From Portulaca oleracea (Eukaryota > Streptophyta > Magnoliopsida > Caryophyllales > Portulacaceae), in the NCBI GenBank assembly GCA_029582165.1, contig CM055877.1:9167855-9231854 (forward strand): a stretch of 64,000 bases of DNA, written 5' to 3'. The position numbers were made by a program, and so were the translations under genes. Numbering within the stretch: the first letter of the stretch is position 1; each line of letters starts with the position of its first letter. This document shows, in pieces, positions 48,600-59,946 of the stretch. The notes under the pieces are model-generated. The model was not told the origin of the DNA. It searched no databases and was given only the letters and a program-made list of their open reading frames with translations.

Positions 48600-48880
48600 G
48601 CAATCTAGAGACAAACTACAAGGTATGCTGGTGAAGCTACAAGACAAACTCCTCATTATTATATTTGAGGACAAAAAGGTAAATTCATGTGTAAACACAA
48701 TGTACTAGATAAGCTGTTGGAGCTACAAGACAGGTCAAAGAGTAAATTCTTGTGTGAACACGAACTACAAGCTAAGATAAATTTCTAAAACTACAAGGTA
48801 TGTTGCTGGTTATTATACTCGAGGGAAAAAGAGTGAATTCGTGTGTGAATACAAACTATAAGGTTACTTGTTGAATCTAA
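48600..48880. repeat. Degenerate ~95-bp tandem repeat
   Basis: Three diverged units contain GTAAATTCATGTGTAAACAC, GTAAATTCTTGTGTGAACAC and GTGAATTCGTGTGTGAATAC, each followed by an ACTA(C/T)AAG or ACTAGATAAG segment. Inverse copies occur at 26815-26945. Confidence 0.6.
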
Positions 48881-49906
48881 GAGATAGACTTTACATCTTG
48901 TCTGCCTATGTGGTGTACTCAAAGTGCCCCTTTTTGTTCCTTTATTGTAGATTAATACAATTATAGCTCTTTATCTTAGATTTTCTATGTTATAAAATTC
49001 AATCTCAATTATAATATTTAAAATTAAAAGATAATTCGGCAAAAAAATTGATGTTTGATATTGTACTTTGTGCATTTAGTTAAATAAGAGTAATTTAAGT
49101 CACATATCTTGGTGGGTTTGTAGAAGTTTGATAAGTTTTTGTAAGCTTGGATAATTTATATAGAAGTGGGAAGAAATAAATAATGAGTTGTTTTAAAAGT
49201 AAAAAAGTTAGGTAGGTGTATAAATGTCATGTATATTAGTATCGAATTTCAAAGATCGGTACATTATGAACTAATACACCATGAATTGATAAATTACAAT
49301 CCAATATTCTTAGGTAAATATTGGAAACTTAGATAGGAATGGATAAAAAAAAATCTTGTAGGTAATTTAGCATTACAAAGAGCATGGTCTTAATTTAAAC
49401 ATACTTAAATTTTGACCAAATTTCAATTCAAACACAAAAATGTGAAAAATTGTTTGAAACTTAGGTCGGATTGATAATAGTGAAATTCAATGTGATCCTA
49501 CCATATTTTTTTTCATGTTATATAAATCAATATATATACATTATTCAAGACAAAATTATACGTAAGTTGCCCTACCAACTTGTTAATGTGTGTTTATTAA
49601 AAAAAGGTTAAATACTTAAAGGGGTTATTTTTTTAGAGGTGTACCATCAAATTAGATAAGGTTAGAAAGGTTAAAAAAATAGTGAAAGTAAATAAATGTC
49701 ACGTCACATATTTTTTATTATTTTTAAATAAATTCTGTGCGTGGAATAAAGAATTCTAAATATATATTACTTAAAAGCATATTCATGTTCTTTTGAATAG
49801 TAAGGTAGTATTAAACTAAGTTAGGTATAGCGAGGATAATCCTACCAAATAACAGAACATGATCAAAATTTAGTTAAATCCAAATTTGTCGATGTCAAAG
49901 GACTTA

Positions 49907-50157
49907 GGCCCCGTTCTTTTATACGGTTGGTTGCGGTGTGGTAATTGTGCGGTGTAGTGGAATTTGAAAAAGTGCGGCGAATTGTGGTTAGTTGTGATGA
50001 GAAGTATGGTAAGTGGGGTAGGCGAGGAGAGAGAATGTGAAAAGTGATGAGATATATTGGTAATGATTGTGGTGTGATGTGATGAAGTGTGGTAGAAATT
50101 AAAAAGTTACGGTATGATATGGTATCACACTGCAATCTACCACATAGAAGAACAGGG
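49907..50157. mobile_element. Tourist-like MITE, 251 bp
   Basis: The ends are GGCCCCGTTCTTTTATACGG and (right) ACATAGAAGAACAGGGC. TTA flanks both ends (49904-49906 and 50158-50160). The interior is rich in GTGGTAA, GTGCGG and TTGTGGT. Confidence 0.87.
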
Positions 50158-50320
50158 CTTACAATTTTAACAATACTTAGTATTGTTTCTATTTTAATAG
50201 CAGTCCTAACTTATATGTATTGATCATATTTAATAGTAACTCATGAAAAATTCAATTTAAAGATATTTAATATTATTAAAAAATAATTGTGATAATAAAT
50301 ACTAATTATAAAATAGGTTG

Positions 50321-50354
50321 AATAGCCCCGTCCATGGACGGGCTTATTCACTAG
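50321..50354 (+). mobile_element. Helitron 3' terminus
   Basis: A perfect 16-bp palindrome CCCGTCCATGGACGGG (about 327-342 of this kilobase) is followed after seven bases by CTAG (50351-50354) and a flanking T. This is the textbook Helitron 3' structure. The 5' end and any RepHel gene are not found in the window, so the element is probably a short non-autonomous or truncated copy. Confidence 0.7.
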
Positions 50355-50395
50355 TATTTTTAATGTTGTTAGATTTGTGTTTTATATAATTATTA

Positions 50396-50650
50396 CTCCA
50401 TCCGTTCCATATTAATTGTCATAATTTTGACTTTCACGGTCTCCAATATCACTTTTTGATTGATAATTTCTTGCATAATATGTTATAACAATTGCAATAT
50501 TATACTTGTATGATAGAATTTTTCATTACGAATTTATAGTGGTAATTTTATATAGCAATTCATTGTATATATTGAGAAATTTATGGTCAAAATTTTTGGA
50601 GTTTGACTGCACAATTTTCAAAGCCGACAATTAATATGGAACAGAGGGAG
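50396..50650. mobile_element. Stowaway MITE, 255 bp
   Basis: The left end CTCCATCCGTTCCATATTAA and the right end TTAATATGGAACAGAGGGAG are inverted repeats, with TA at 50394-50395 and 50651-50652. It inserted 40 bp beyond a Helitron end. Confidence 0.9.
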
Positions 50651-52458
50651 TATTTGCATTTATGAAACTTTATTCTTCTTCTTATTTCTTCTTCTGCTTC
50701 TATCTCTTCTTTTCTTCTTCTTTGCAAAGAACTTCATCTTTCCTCTTTCTCCTCCTTCTTCTTCTTCTTTGCAAAGAACTTCATCTTTCCTCTTTTTCCT
50801 TGGATAGATATGATTCTCAAGCAAAGACTACAAAAAAAAAAAAAATTAAAATATGTCATGTCAACTCAATGATATGAGTTCTATTTTTTTAATACAAATT
50901 AGGACTTCATGCACAATGGCCCAAAAGAAAAGTAGGATGGGCCTTGTCTTTTAACTGATCTGCTTTCTAGGACCCAAAACAATGGGCCAAACTGCTTCCT
51001 TCAGCATCAAAAAGAGTCCACAGGCTTTTCCCTTTCTTTTAATTTTCAAAAAAGGAAAGGTAAGATATATCAGTTAAGTACTCATTTTCTATAAAATTAT
51101 ATCTAGATTGTCGTCATACAAAATATGAAAGAGCTCCCCACACATTTCATACATAAGTGGAATTGAGAGATGATCTGAAGTTAGCGAGTCAGTATACTAA
51201 CTTTATGTGTGTAAGTGCGTATTTGTGTAATATATATAGTATGTATGTATGTATAGTCGTGTTAGCTAGTTTTTTGTATGTTCAACTTTATGCTCATTTT
51301 TGCTAAGTGATTGAGTTGGTGGAATGTAGAACAAGTTTACAACATATTTGAGAAAGTATTTCCTCCGTTTCACAGTGAATTATTTTTCAGTTTTTACAAT
51401 TTTTAGTGTTTCAATTTGATTTATTAACATATTTGAGAAAGTATGTCCTCCGTTTCACGGTGAATTATTTATCGGTTTTTACAATTTTTAGTGTTTCTGA
51501 TTTATTAATTTTTAACAATATATACATTTACAAAAATTTCATCAATATATTTATATAAAACCATATTTGTGACAAATTGTATGACATTAATTTTATATTT
51601 TAAAGGATTATATTATATTAAATAATGATCAAGCTAACAAAATTTACAACATATCATCTATAATAACAGATAGAAACGTAAGCCATCTCAAATGAACAAA
51701 AATACAAAAGCCCTTCAAAATATTACTCACAAAATCTTAAATTAATTGGGGACATCGAACACATATGCATAAGGTCGATCCAATAGATCAAAGCCAAATT
51801 GCAATTGTTGATGATGCTAATATAACATAAATATTTCCAAAATAAACAATGGTAATGCTCAACTTATACATAAAATGCAAATGCAAAATTCCAAATACTT
51901 GCCAACAAAATTAAAGGCATTGCCTTGTTCCAAATTTCTTCAATTTTGTTTTTATATTTTTATCAAAAAGTTTATTCATACTACAATGCCACATAGAGAT
52001 CATGTCATAACTAACTGTATATATTTTCTTCGATTTTAGAATTCAAACTAAAGTTTGATAAGTAACCTCCTCATATAATTTTGATTTCATTTATTTGTTT
52101 ATTTACCAAATCTTTCATATGTAATCACTTGAATACCTTTTCATCATCATATCTAACATCTGAGATATAGCATTACATTTGGTCTTAGTTTGCATGCCAC
52201 GTTATTTAGTGAGTTTTGTAATAACTAACTGTACATAAGACTATCTTTTATATTAAGTAACTATCATTCTAAATTAAAAGGAGGAAAAACTATAAAAAAA
52301 TGATCTTACAATAATTTACTGTAAGACAGTTTCACAAAAGAATTTTCGAGGTTACTAATTAGTTATAAAAATAGTATTAATTAACAACACAATTATACAA
52401 TAAATATTGAATAACAAGTTAATTTGATTTTCAACATTCAATCAGGCAAATATTAGTT
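50651..52458. other. Non-genic stretch
   Basis: A C/T-rich tract (50670-50800) contains a repeated TTTGCAAAGAACTTCATCTT at about 50722 and 50770 (48-bp period). The remainder is AT-rich with no domain-bearing ORF. Confidence 0.45.
51341..51510. repeat. 85-bp tandem duplication with Stowaway-like end motif
   Basis: AACATATTTGAGAAAGTATT at 51341 recurs at 51426, each copy followed by TCCTCCGTTTCAC(A/G)GTGAA and TTTACAATTTTTAGTGTTTC. The CCTCCGTTTCAC motif resembles a Stowaway terminus that was duplicated. Confidence 0.75.
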
Positions 52459-52490
52459 ACTAGTCCTTAGACCCGTGGGTTGCACGGAAC
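52459..52490 (-). mobile_element. Helitron 3' terminus, minus strand
   Basis: On the minus strand CCGTGCAACCCACGG forms a stem-loop, followed by GTCTAAGGA then CTAG (52463-52460) and T. The geometry matches the 50.35-kb example. The other end was not found. Confidence 0.6.
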
Positions 52491-52786
52491 GCAAGTAAAC
52501 CATACATATTGTTGAAAATATTGCTGATGTTATTTTTAAAAGAATAAATAAAATAGCAATAATGAAAAATAAAAAGAATAGTTTTCTTATTTATTAAAAG
52601 AAAAAAGAAAAGAGAATAGTGCATATGAAAAAAATAAAAAGAAAAAAGTCATCAATGCAAACATACACATTAATACGCACATTAATATTACATGATTTTT
52701 TTAAAAATTAAATAGAATCAATTATAAATTTCCCAGAGTGCCCTCATTAGAATCCACATATTTCGATCCCCACCCTTTGTACCCAG

Positions 52787-52789
<3 letters not shown>

Positions 52790-52835
<46 letters not shown>

Positions 52836-52850
52836 TATATATATATATAT
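52790..52850. repeat. (TA)n microsatellite, interrupted
   Basis: Two AT arrays are separated by AAATAAAT. Confidence 0.95.
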
Positions 52851-53410
52851 GATATTTATATCGGATTAATATTAATATAGTTTGATTAGTTAAGGCATAT
52901 TCTTTTCAACTTATTTTAAATGAACTAATTATATGTTGCACTTATTTTAAATTTATTTGTATGCACCTTTTTGAATCAATTATAAGAATTGTTTACATAG
53001 GTTTTTTTTTTATGGAATTTACATAGCTTATTCTAAACTTATCTATAAGTTAAAACTTATTTTTCTAAATTTATTTAGAACTAAATTTGTTCTAAAAGAA
53101 TTATGCTAAAGAGACATACCCTTAGATTTATAGCATTAGCGCCCACTGTATACAAAACTGCATTTTTACTTATTTTTGTTTTTCCATTAATCAGATTTTA
53201 GTTTAAATCTAATGCATGATGAGATCCTATGCATTTTCTTAAAGTTACTTAGTTACACCATCAAATTAAACAATAGGGACCATTTTCTTTTTATCACAAT
53301 TTAATCAACCTGTTGTACAAATAATTTTTCAATCAGGTAAGAACCCATAATTTTAGACTGATGAAAAGAAGATTAGTAAATTAATATTCCTTATTGGCCT
53401 AAAAAAATTA

Positions 53411-53631
53411 CTTCCTCCATCTCAAAAAAATGTCCATGTTTATATGGTCAAACCTTTTATATTTTAACTGTTAATTATATATTGAGTTATTAGATTTATG
53501 ATGAAAAATATTTTTATTTAAATATAATATTACACATTGTGCTAAGATAAAAATTAAAAATTAATGATTAAAGTGTTATATCAAAGATAGTTAAAAAGGT
53601 TAATTGGACAAATATTTTGAGACAGAGGAAA
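53411..53631. mobile_element. Stowaway-like MITE
   Basis: The left end CTTCCTCCATCTCAAAAAAA and the right end ATATTTTGAGACAGAGGAAA are inverted repeats, with TA on both sides (53409-53410 and 53632-53633). Confidence 0.75.
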
Positions 53632-53875
53632 TAGATTTATTCAATGTAATAACATCTAAAATTCCTATTAGCATAATTTTCTAAAAGGAAAGAAACACTA
53701 CACTTGCCTGAGTTGCCTCCCTACTAAATAGCCATGTGTCAAACACTCAACCTCATTAGTAAACTTGTAGACTAGTCTAATTTTCATAGGAAACACTTTT
53801 AGGTATAATTGCTACTCTTAATTAACATACAGGAGGGCTACATAATCTATACTTGGTATACCCTTTGTATTTGAT

Positions 53876-53924
53876 TAATTAATTAATTAATTAATTAATT
53901 AATTAATTAATTGATTGATTGACT
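53876..53924. repeat. (ATTA)n tetranucleotide repeat
   Basis: About eleven ATTA units run in tandem, continuing into degenerate GATT units. Confidence 0.95.
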
Positions 53925-54734
53925 GCTTTTTCATGGTCAAATTGTCACCAAATTTGTTATCAAAGACATACCACCTTATTGACTTTGGAGCCTCAGATAA
54001 TAAGAATTTTCTTCCATTTTTAATTCTAAAAATTTAAAGTAGACTAATACATAGAGTAATTCAAGGATTATTCTAGGCATAATTTTTGTAATTAGGGGGA
54101 TTTTCTTTATTAAGACTAAACGACAAGTACTCCAAAACAAATAACACCAAATTTTGTGGTGAAGTTTGTCTGGTAAAGAGAGAGATTAGTTCATTGCTTA
54201 GCTTCTTAATCAAGTAGAATTGTGGTGTTTAAGTTTTTCTAATAATAATATAAACAAAGTTTCGTGTAAAAAAGGTCTACTAGGGATCATTAGCCTTTTG
54301 TTTCATGAAACTTTTTTACTTTGACTGAATTATATATATCATTTGATTTTTCTCTTTTGTTTGTTTTATCTTGACCCAAATTCATTCATAATTTAACTGA
54401 AATCAAATTTGTTGCTTTCCATAATATCAAAAAAGGGAAAAAAAATTGTGTTATCCAAGAGAGGGGCAAAAAAATAAAATAAAAATTTGTTCACTTCTCT
54501 CCCCATAAACTACGCAAATTATAACTTTTTAAGTTTTGATTTTTAATATCAGTATTGCATTCAACTTGATTGGATAACATGCTTTTAAATTGGCATGTTT
54601 GAAAAACATAAATTAAAAAGAGATAATTTGAAGTTGATTTGCTGATCTATACTTGTCTGTCAACTCAATCTTAGGAGATTTTTGCCTTTAAGATTCATTA
54701 AAAAAATCAATTGAATAAATTACAAGGCAATTGA

Positions 54735-55960
54735 TGCATCAGGTCGAGTCGGGTTTGTGTTCGTGTCAAACTTAAACGGGTTTAAAATCCTCCAACCTGA
54801 ACCTAACCCATTTATTAAACAGGTTGGAAATTGAAACCATTTACCGGTTAAATTTTAAACGGGTTGACCTTATTTTGACATGTTTACCCATTTAAGTAAA
54901 TGTGTTAGAATAAAGTTACCAATTTACCCATATAATCATTAACTTACTTATACAAAACGACTCACTGTGGAATCGAAATATGACATATCATTCTCAACAA
55001 TTTGCGTGGTAATATAAGGGTTATTTGCATTTTAGGCCCCGAAGTATAAGGGTATTTATATTCTGGATCCTTAGTTTTCATTGTTTATTTTTAGGACCCT
55101 AAAGTTTATAGTTTAATAAAAAAAAAAGACCTTAAAGTTTGTAGTTTGAAAAAAAAGGCTCATGTACTGCTTTTTCTTTTGCTTACCATGTTTAAATTTA
55201 TTTCCCGATTAATGTTAAACTTCAGGAGTAAGATTAAAACTGATATTGAAGTTATAATACACTATTTTATTCATGTCGGAACTAATTAGACCCTGAAGTA
55301 CACAGTACCTACGTAATTCCGGCATGAATGAGTAAGGTGTATTACAGCTTCAATATTAGTTTTATCCTTAGTATTGAAATTTGGCGCTAATCGGGAGATA
55401 AATTCAAACAAGGGAAGGAAAAGAAAAACAGCACACAAGCCTTTTTCTTCAAACTACAAACTTTAAGGTCCTTTTTTATTCAACCATAAACTTTAGGGTC
55501 CTAAAAATAAACAATGAAAACTAAGGGTCCAAAATATAAATACCCCTATACTTCGGGGTTCAAAATGCAAAAAACCCGGTAATATAATTCGAGTTATATA
55601 CAAGTAGATGTCTTTTAATTCATAGTCAAAGATAAATACAAGTTAAAATTACAAGTCTTACATATATTTCAAATAGTATTAATTGTAACTTTCACCTAAG
55701 TTTATTGATAAACGGTATAATTGGGTAACAGTTATTGAGCAAATGACTTGACCCATTTAACATGCCTAATTAAACGGGTTAAGTAGGTGTTTTTTTGTGT
55801 CAAAAATCCTGACCTAAACCTAACCCATTTAATTAAACGGGTTTATCGTGTCAATCCATTTAATTAAACGGGTTGAAAAATTCTACCTAAACCTGCTTCA
55901 TATCGTGTTCGGCTCAGGTCGATAATCGTGTTGAGTCAGCTTTTCCCAACTCTAATATAT
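54735..55960. repeat. Older repeat (AAACGGGTT type) split by a foldback MITE
   Basis: Both flanks of the element at 55018 carry many TTTAAACGGGTT, CCTAACCCATTT, AACCTGACC-like and TCGTGTC units. The outermost parts are partially inverse (CAGGTCGAGTCGGGTTTGTG at ~54740; CGTGTTCGGCTCAGGTCGA at ~55903). This suggests one older non-coding element into which the MITE inserted. Its class is unknown. Confidence 0.45.
55018..55577. mobile_element. Foldback Mutator-like MITE, 560 bp
   Basis: A perfect 10-bp target duplication GGTAATATAA lies at 55008-55017 and 55578-55587. The left end is GGGTTATTTGCATTTTAGGC and the right end is its inverse (GTTCAAAATGCAAAAAACCC). Complementarity continues almost to the centre (e.g. 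GACCTTAAAGTTTGTAGTTT / AAACTACAAACTTTAAGGTC), so nearly the whole element is one long hairpin. The long inverted ends and 9-11-bp duplication fit Mutator-type MITEs. Confidence 0.85.
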
Positions 55961-56112
55961 AGTGTACTCTTAAATTCAATAAGCTTCTTTTCATTCTACA
56001 AAATTTTTACATTTTTCATATTTATTTTAGCACTCTTGATTGCTTAATCTACAAAGTCATTTTAGAATTTTTTTTTTCTCATACAAAAAAACTTTAACAC
56101 GATTCATTTAAT

Positions 56113-56115
<3 letters not shown>

Positions 56116-56152
<37 letters not shown>
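56116..56152. repeat. (TA)n microsatellite
   Basis: An AT array passes into ACACACAC just before the CACTA element. Confidence 0.95.
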
Positions 56153-56164
<12 letters not shown>

Positions 56165-56309
56165 AACAAAGATCGATACCATATTCAGTAATGAAGTAGG
56201 AGAGAGCGTAAGTAAAATAAGGAAAGTAAGTAAGATCGTGCATGTGTTGATAGGTAAATCACATAACTCAAATCATGTATTAACACTACAACATGGTAAC
56301 AAAAATAAG

Positions 56310-56770
56310 ACCGTTATGAACGGTCACAATTCAGCTTGAACGGTTGTTCTGGGGGGCGGGCGACCGTTCATTTGCGACCGTTGGCGACGGTCGCCTCTGA
56401 ATGATCGTTTGTGGAATCGGGCGACCGTTCATTTGAACGGTCGCTAACTAACGGTCGTTCGCATCTGTGATCGTTTATGAACGGTCGTTATCAGTTGTGA
56501 CCGTTGGTAAACGGTCGTTACTGAGCGACCGTTCAGCTGAACGGTCGCCCATTTTATTTTTTTTTAAAAAAAAATTTTGTCGAGGGTTTCTGGTAATATA
56601 ATCTGTCCAGAATATATTTGAAGTATAAGTGCCAAACGGTCACAAAATGAACGATCGCAAATAATAATATATATATAAAAATGAACGGTCGCAAACAGTA
56701 GCATATATATATATATAGTCAATGGTTGCAAGTCAACGATCGCTAGTCAACGGTCGCAAAATATATTACA
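56310..56770. repeat. CACTA subterminal repeats, left side
   Basis: More than 20 near-copies of ACGGTCG/CGACCGT in both orientations, often paired head-to-head (GACCGTTCATTTGAACGGTC, CGACCGTTCAGCTGAACGGTCG-like), occur within 460 bp. In En/Spm the equivalent short repeats bind TnpA. Confidence 0.85.
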
Positions 56771-56805
56771 TATCTGACAAGTTTTTAAAGTTGTCCTTAA
56801 AAACA

Positions 56806-58923
56806 CTATGAAGAAGGGGGGTCATTAATGAAGTTAGAGGGGGAGAATTGACCACTGGAAGGCGTCCCCTGCTGTTGCTGTTGATTTTGTTCTACTTGGG
56901 ACAATCTTCCTTCAAGTTGGCTCAACAGTTGCTGGTATTGGGAGACTTGACTCCTCAAAGACTGTGTTTCAGCTAACATGGAAGCATAAGCAGATGGGGT
57001 AGGGGCGGCGGATGAGGAAGAAGAACCCTGACCATTGTGGCGTGCATAGCGGGCCGGCCTTTCGTAGAACATGCCCGTCGAGGATCACAGGCCATAGACA
57101 GACTGATCCTTGACCGAGAACCCACCAGCGACATTGTAGAACACTGCGTTGGCTTCCACAGTATTGGGCTCCAAGCCCGCTGCAGATACTTGCTCAAGAT
57201 ATTCATTATGCAAATGATCAACATTAATGATAATTAGTAACCACAACTAAACGTAAAGCAAAGTGGTCATGTTGTTTGTTGTCAAAACACATTATCAATA
57301 GATGCCACAGTTAAGGTAATATAGGGAGAGTTACATAAAAATTTCGGCAGAGTTTCCTTTGTAATATGGACTATACCAAATTCATAATACAAAACATTAA
57401 CCTGCAAATTACAATATAAACTCAACTTGTAGAATAAGGGGTCACATGCCCACTTTACCACAACAAACATTTGAACATATACAATCCTATCGAGCCACAC
57501 GCTCGTTTCTAAACATAAGTTACACACCCCCCATAATTTCCAACTTCCAACAACAATTCCAACACATACAATCAAGTTTCAATATACGGCCACACGCCGA
57601 TTAATCCTATCGAGCCACACGCTCGTTTCTAAACATAAGTTGCACATTCCAACTTTCAACAACAATTCCAACACATATAATCAAGTAACAATATACGGCC
57701 ACACGTCGATTAATCCTATCGAGCCACACGCTCGTTTCTAAACATAAGTTGCACATTCCAACTTCCAACAACAATTCCAACACATATAATCAAGTAACAA
57801 TATACGGCCACATGCCGATTAATCCTATCGAGCCACACGCTCGTTTCTAAACATGAGTTGCACATTCCAACTTCCAACAACAATTCCAACACATACAATC
57901 AAGTTTCGATATACTGCCACACGCCGATTAATCCTATCGAGCCACACGCTCGTTTCTAAACATGAGTTATTGCACATTCCAACTTCCAACAACAATTCCA
58001 ACAAATAAATTATTAAACTAATTTTAGAAGAAAATGACTTACATAAACTTTGGCCGCCTTTGGGTCAATCCATTGCTTGTTGCCGTGGGCGTCTTGTTTA
58101 CAATGATAGTGCTCTATGACGTCCGCAGGGGATGGATGGATCCCGTCACTAGCCTAGGAATATATTTAGAAACATTACATATATTACCTGATAATTTGTA
58201 TTGATGAAAAAGTCGAAGTTAAAGATGATGGAAGGCTTACCAGTTTTCGCAAATATTTACCGACGGACATCGCCCCACCGTAGTGCTTATTCTGGTCCGG
58301 GGCTTTGTTCCGATTCGCCGTGTATGCCTCAACCCGACGCTTATAGGCCTCTTCCTCTCGTTTAGCCAACATCCTCGCCCGGATTTCATCTGACAAATGG
58401 GGGATTGGTTTGTTCCTTGGGGTATGTTTCTCCCGGTAGACCAGGCCCTTAAGGAGGTCGCTGAATTAACTATGCCACATGTTGAAGACTTCCTGAGCCA
58501 GGTCCATTTCATATTCGAAACGTTGCTATACAATAACAATTAAAACAATTAAACACATATTTACTGTCCCATATATACTAACGAAATCCAAATAAAATAA
58601 TTAGGTTCCGAAGGATTGTATTCTTACATAGAAATACGACCAATAAACCATTTTCTCACGATCTTTCATATCACCAGCACTAAGAGCCTCCCCTTGGTAA
58701 TGAGATTTTAGACTATCCGACACGACCTTAGTAACCTCAGGCATTGAGATCCTACAAGAAACGAGCAACAAGTGAGAGAGGCGCAATATTTATTAATTAT
58801 TATGTATTGACTAAAATTAAAGTTGACATACCAGTCTTCCCCACTAATGAGGGGGATTTTCGGGTCGGATGGGTCGATAGGATTACCGGGCTGGATCTTC
58901 CATAGAGGGGATGGTGGGGACAT
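56806..58923 (-). pseudogene. CACTA tnpA-like gene with two in-frame stops
   Basis: The minus-strand exons appear to be: 58923 to ~58832 (MSPPSPLWKIQPGNPIDPSD...ISGEDW); 58750 to ~58629 (ISMPEVTKVVSDSLKSHYQG, MVYWSYFY); 58525 to 58242 (QRFEYEMDLAQEVFNMWHS, stop TAA, then VYREKHTPRNKPIPHLSDEI and YGGAMSVGKYLRKL); ~58154 to 58044 (ASDGIHPSPADVIEHYHCKQ..WIDPKAAKVY); and ~57215 to 56806 (EYLEQVSAAGLEPNTVEANA, stop TGA at 57087-57085, FYERPARYARHN, then a Gln-rich coiled coil with LEGRLSQVEQNQQQQQ). This matches the plant En/Spm transposase-associated (Transposase_24, PF03004) family. The last acceptor is not canonical. The stops make it non-functional as it stands. Confidence 0.8.
57485..58012. 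repeat. 109-bp tandem repeat, five units, in tnpA intron
   Basis: TCCTATCGAGCCACACGCTC occurs at 57485, 57605, 57714, 57823 and 57932, giving spacings of 120, 109, 109 and 109 bp. Each unit also has CTAAACATAAGTTGCACATT-like, CAACAACAATTCCAACA and ATATACGGCCACACGCCGAT blocks. The last three spacings are exact, so amplification is recent. Confidence 0.92.
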
Positions 58924-58985
58924 GGCGTTTTCTTAAGCTGCACTATAATAACCAATAATTGACCGCACAAATAATAAATTTAAAA

Positions 58986-59758
58986 TTAATTTACATTTGA
59001 TGCATGCAGTGAGTAATCAACACCGCAAAAGTTGCAACTATCAAGTATGGAGTTCTCCTTCCAAAACAACATACACCCCTTTGGACACGCGTCGATCCTC
59101 TCATGCGGAAGTTCTAAAGCTTTAAGTAACTTCTTCGACGAGTGGTACGTGTCTGTCATTTCATTAACAGGGGGGCAAATGTCTTTCATGAGGGCTAGCA
59201 GATTGTCTACGGCTTTGTTAGGGAGATTATACTCACATTTTATGTTAACAAGCCGAGACACTACTGACAACTGTGACAGTTCGCAACCCTCATACAAAGA
59301 TCGTTTGGACGCTTCTAACATTTCAAGAAATTTTTGCCCTCCATCTGTCGGCTCATTCTCTATTGTGTCGAAACGTTGGACGATAAATCTCCGATGGCAT
59401 CCGTGAGCATTTCTTGCATTGGGTCTAACACATCAGTCCTCGACGACCCTTCAATTTGGTTCGACTTTGGGTTGAGGATCGTGGCAACGGGAGGCACGTA
59501 CACCTCACCGTGACTCGTCCACACAAAATAACGTGGTACGAACCCATTTTTGTACAAGTGCACCTTAACATTGTCCTCACGTTGGTGTTTCATGTTTTTA
59601 CACTTTGAACATGGACACCTAAGTACTTTATCCGATTGGAAGCTAATGGTTTGTTTAGCAACCAGCAAAAATTCTTCTTTTACCCCTCTAACAAACTCTT
59701 TGCTAAGATACCCCTCCTCATCGATTCTCTCATACATCCATTTCCTAGTATTTTCCAT
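58986..59758 (-). pseudogene. CACTA tnpD-like N-terminal part; catalytic core missing
   Basis: The ATG is at 59758, with a plausible acceptor (TTTGCAG|) just upstream at 59770. The first ~110 residues are a transposase-associated domain (PF13963): MENTRKWMYERIDEEGYLSK, then CPCSKCKN, HLYKNGFVPRYFVWTSHGE. A frameshift near 59398 moves to the frame that continues GGQKFLEMLEASKRSLYEGC, LVNIKCEYNLPNKAVDNLLA, HERIDACPKGCMLFWKEN and CNFCGVDYS, the segment normally just ahead of the Transposase_21 catalytic region. The frame ends at 58986, and the tnpA-like exon begins 63 bp later, so the DDE core is deleted. The encoded remnant cannot be a transposase. Confidence 0.85.
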
Positions 59759-59946
59759 TTTGTTCAAATCTGCAAAGTTGACCGAATTAGATTTCAAAGT
59801 TGTCAATTTATGCATGTCAACACACTAATTTGCTAGGTGAGCTCACTTACTTATAACAACCAAAAGCATCCAAACTCAACACTTTTCTATGACATCTACA
59901 ACTAAGCTATATATGTCAATAGTCAAGAGGATAATGTTATTACCCG

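Noticed and set aside
50662..50877. ORF of Phe/Ser/Leu
   Set aside because: Low-complexity CTT-type tract with an internal 48-bp duplication.
57485..58012. CRISPR-like array
   Set aside because: Repeats are contiguous 109-bp units without unique spacers, in a plant transposon intron.
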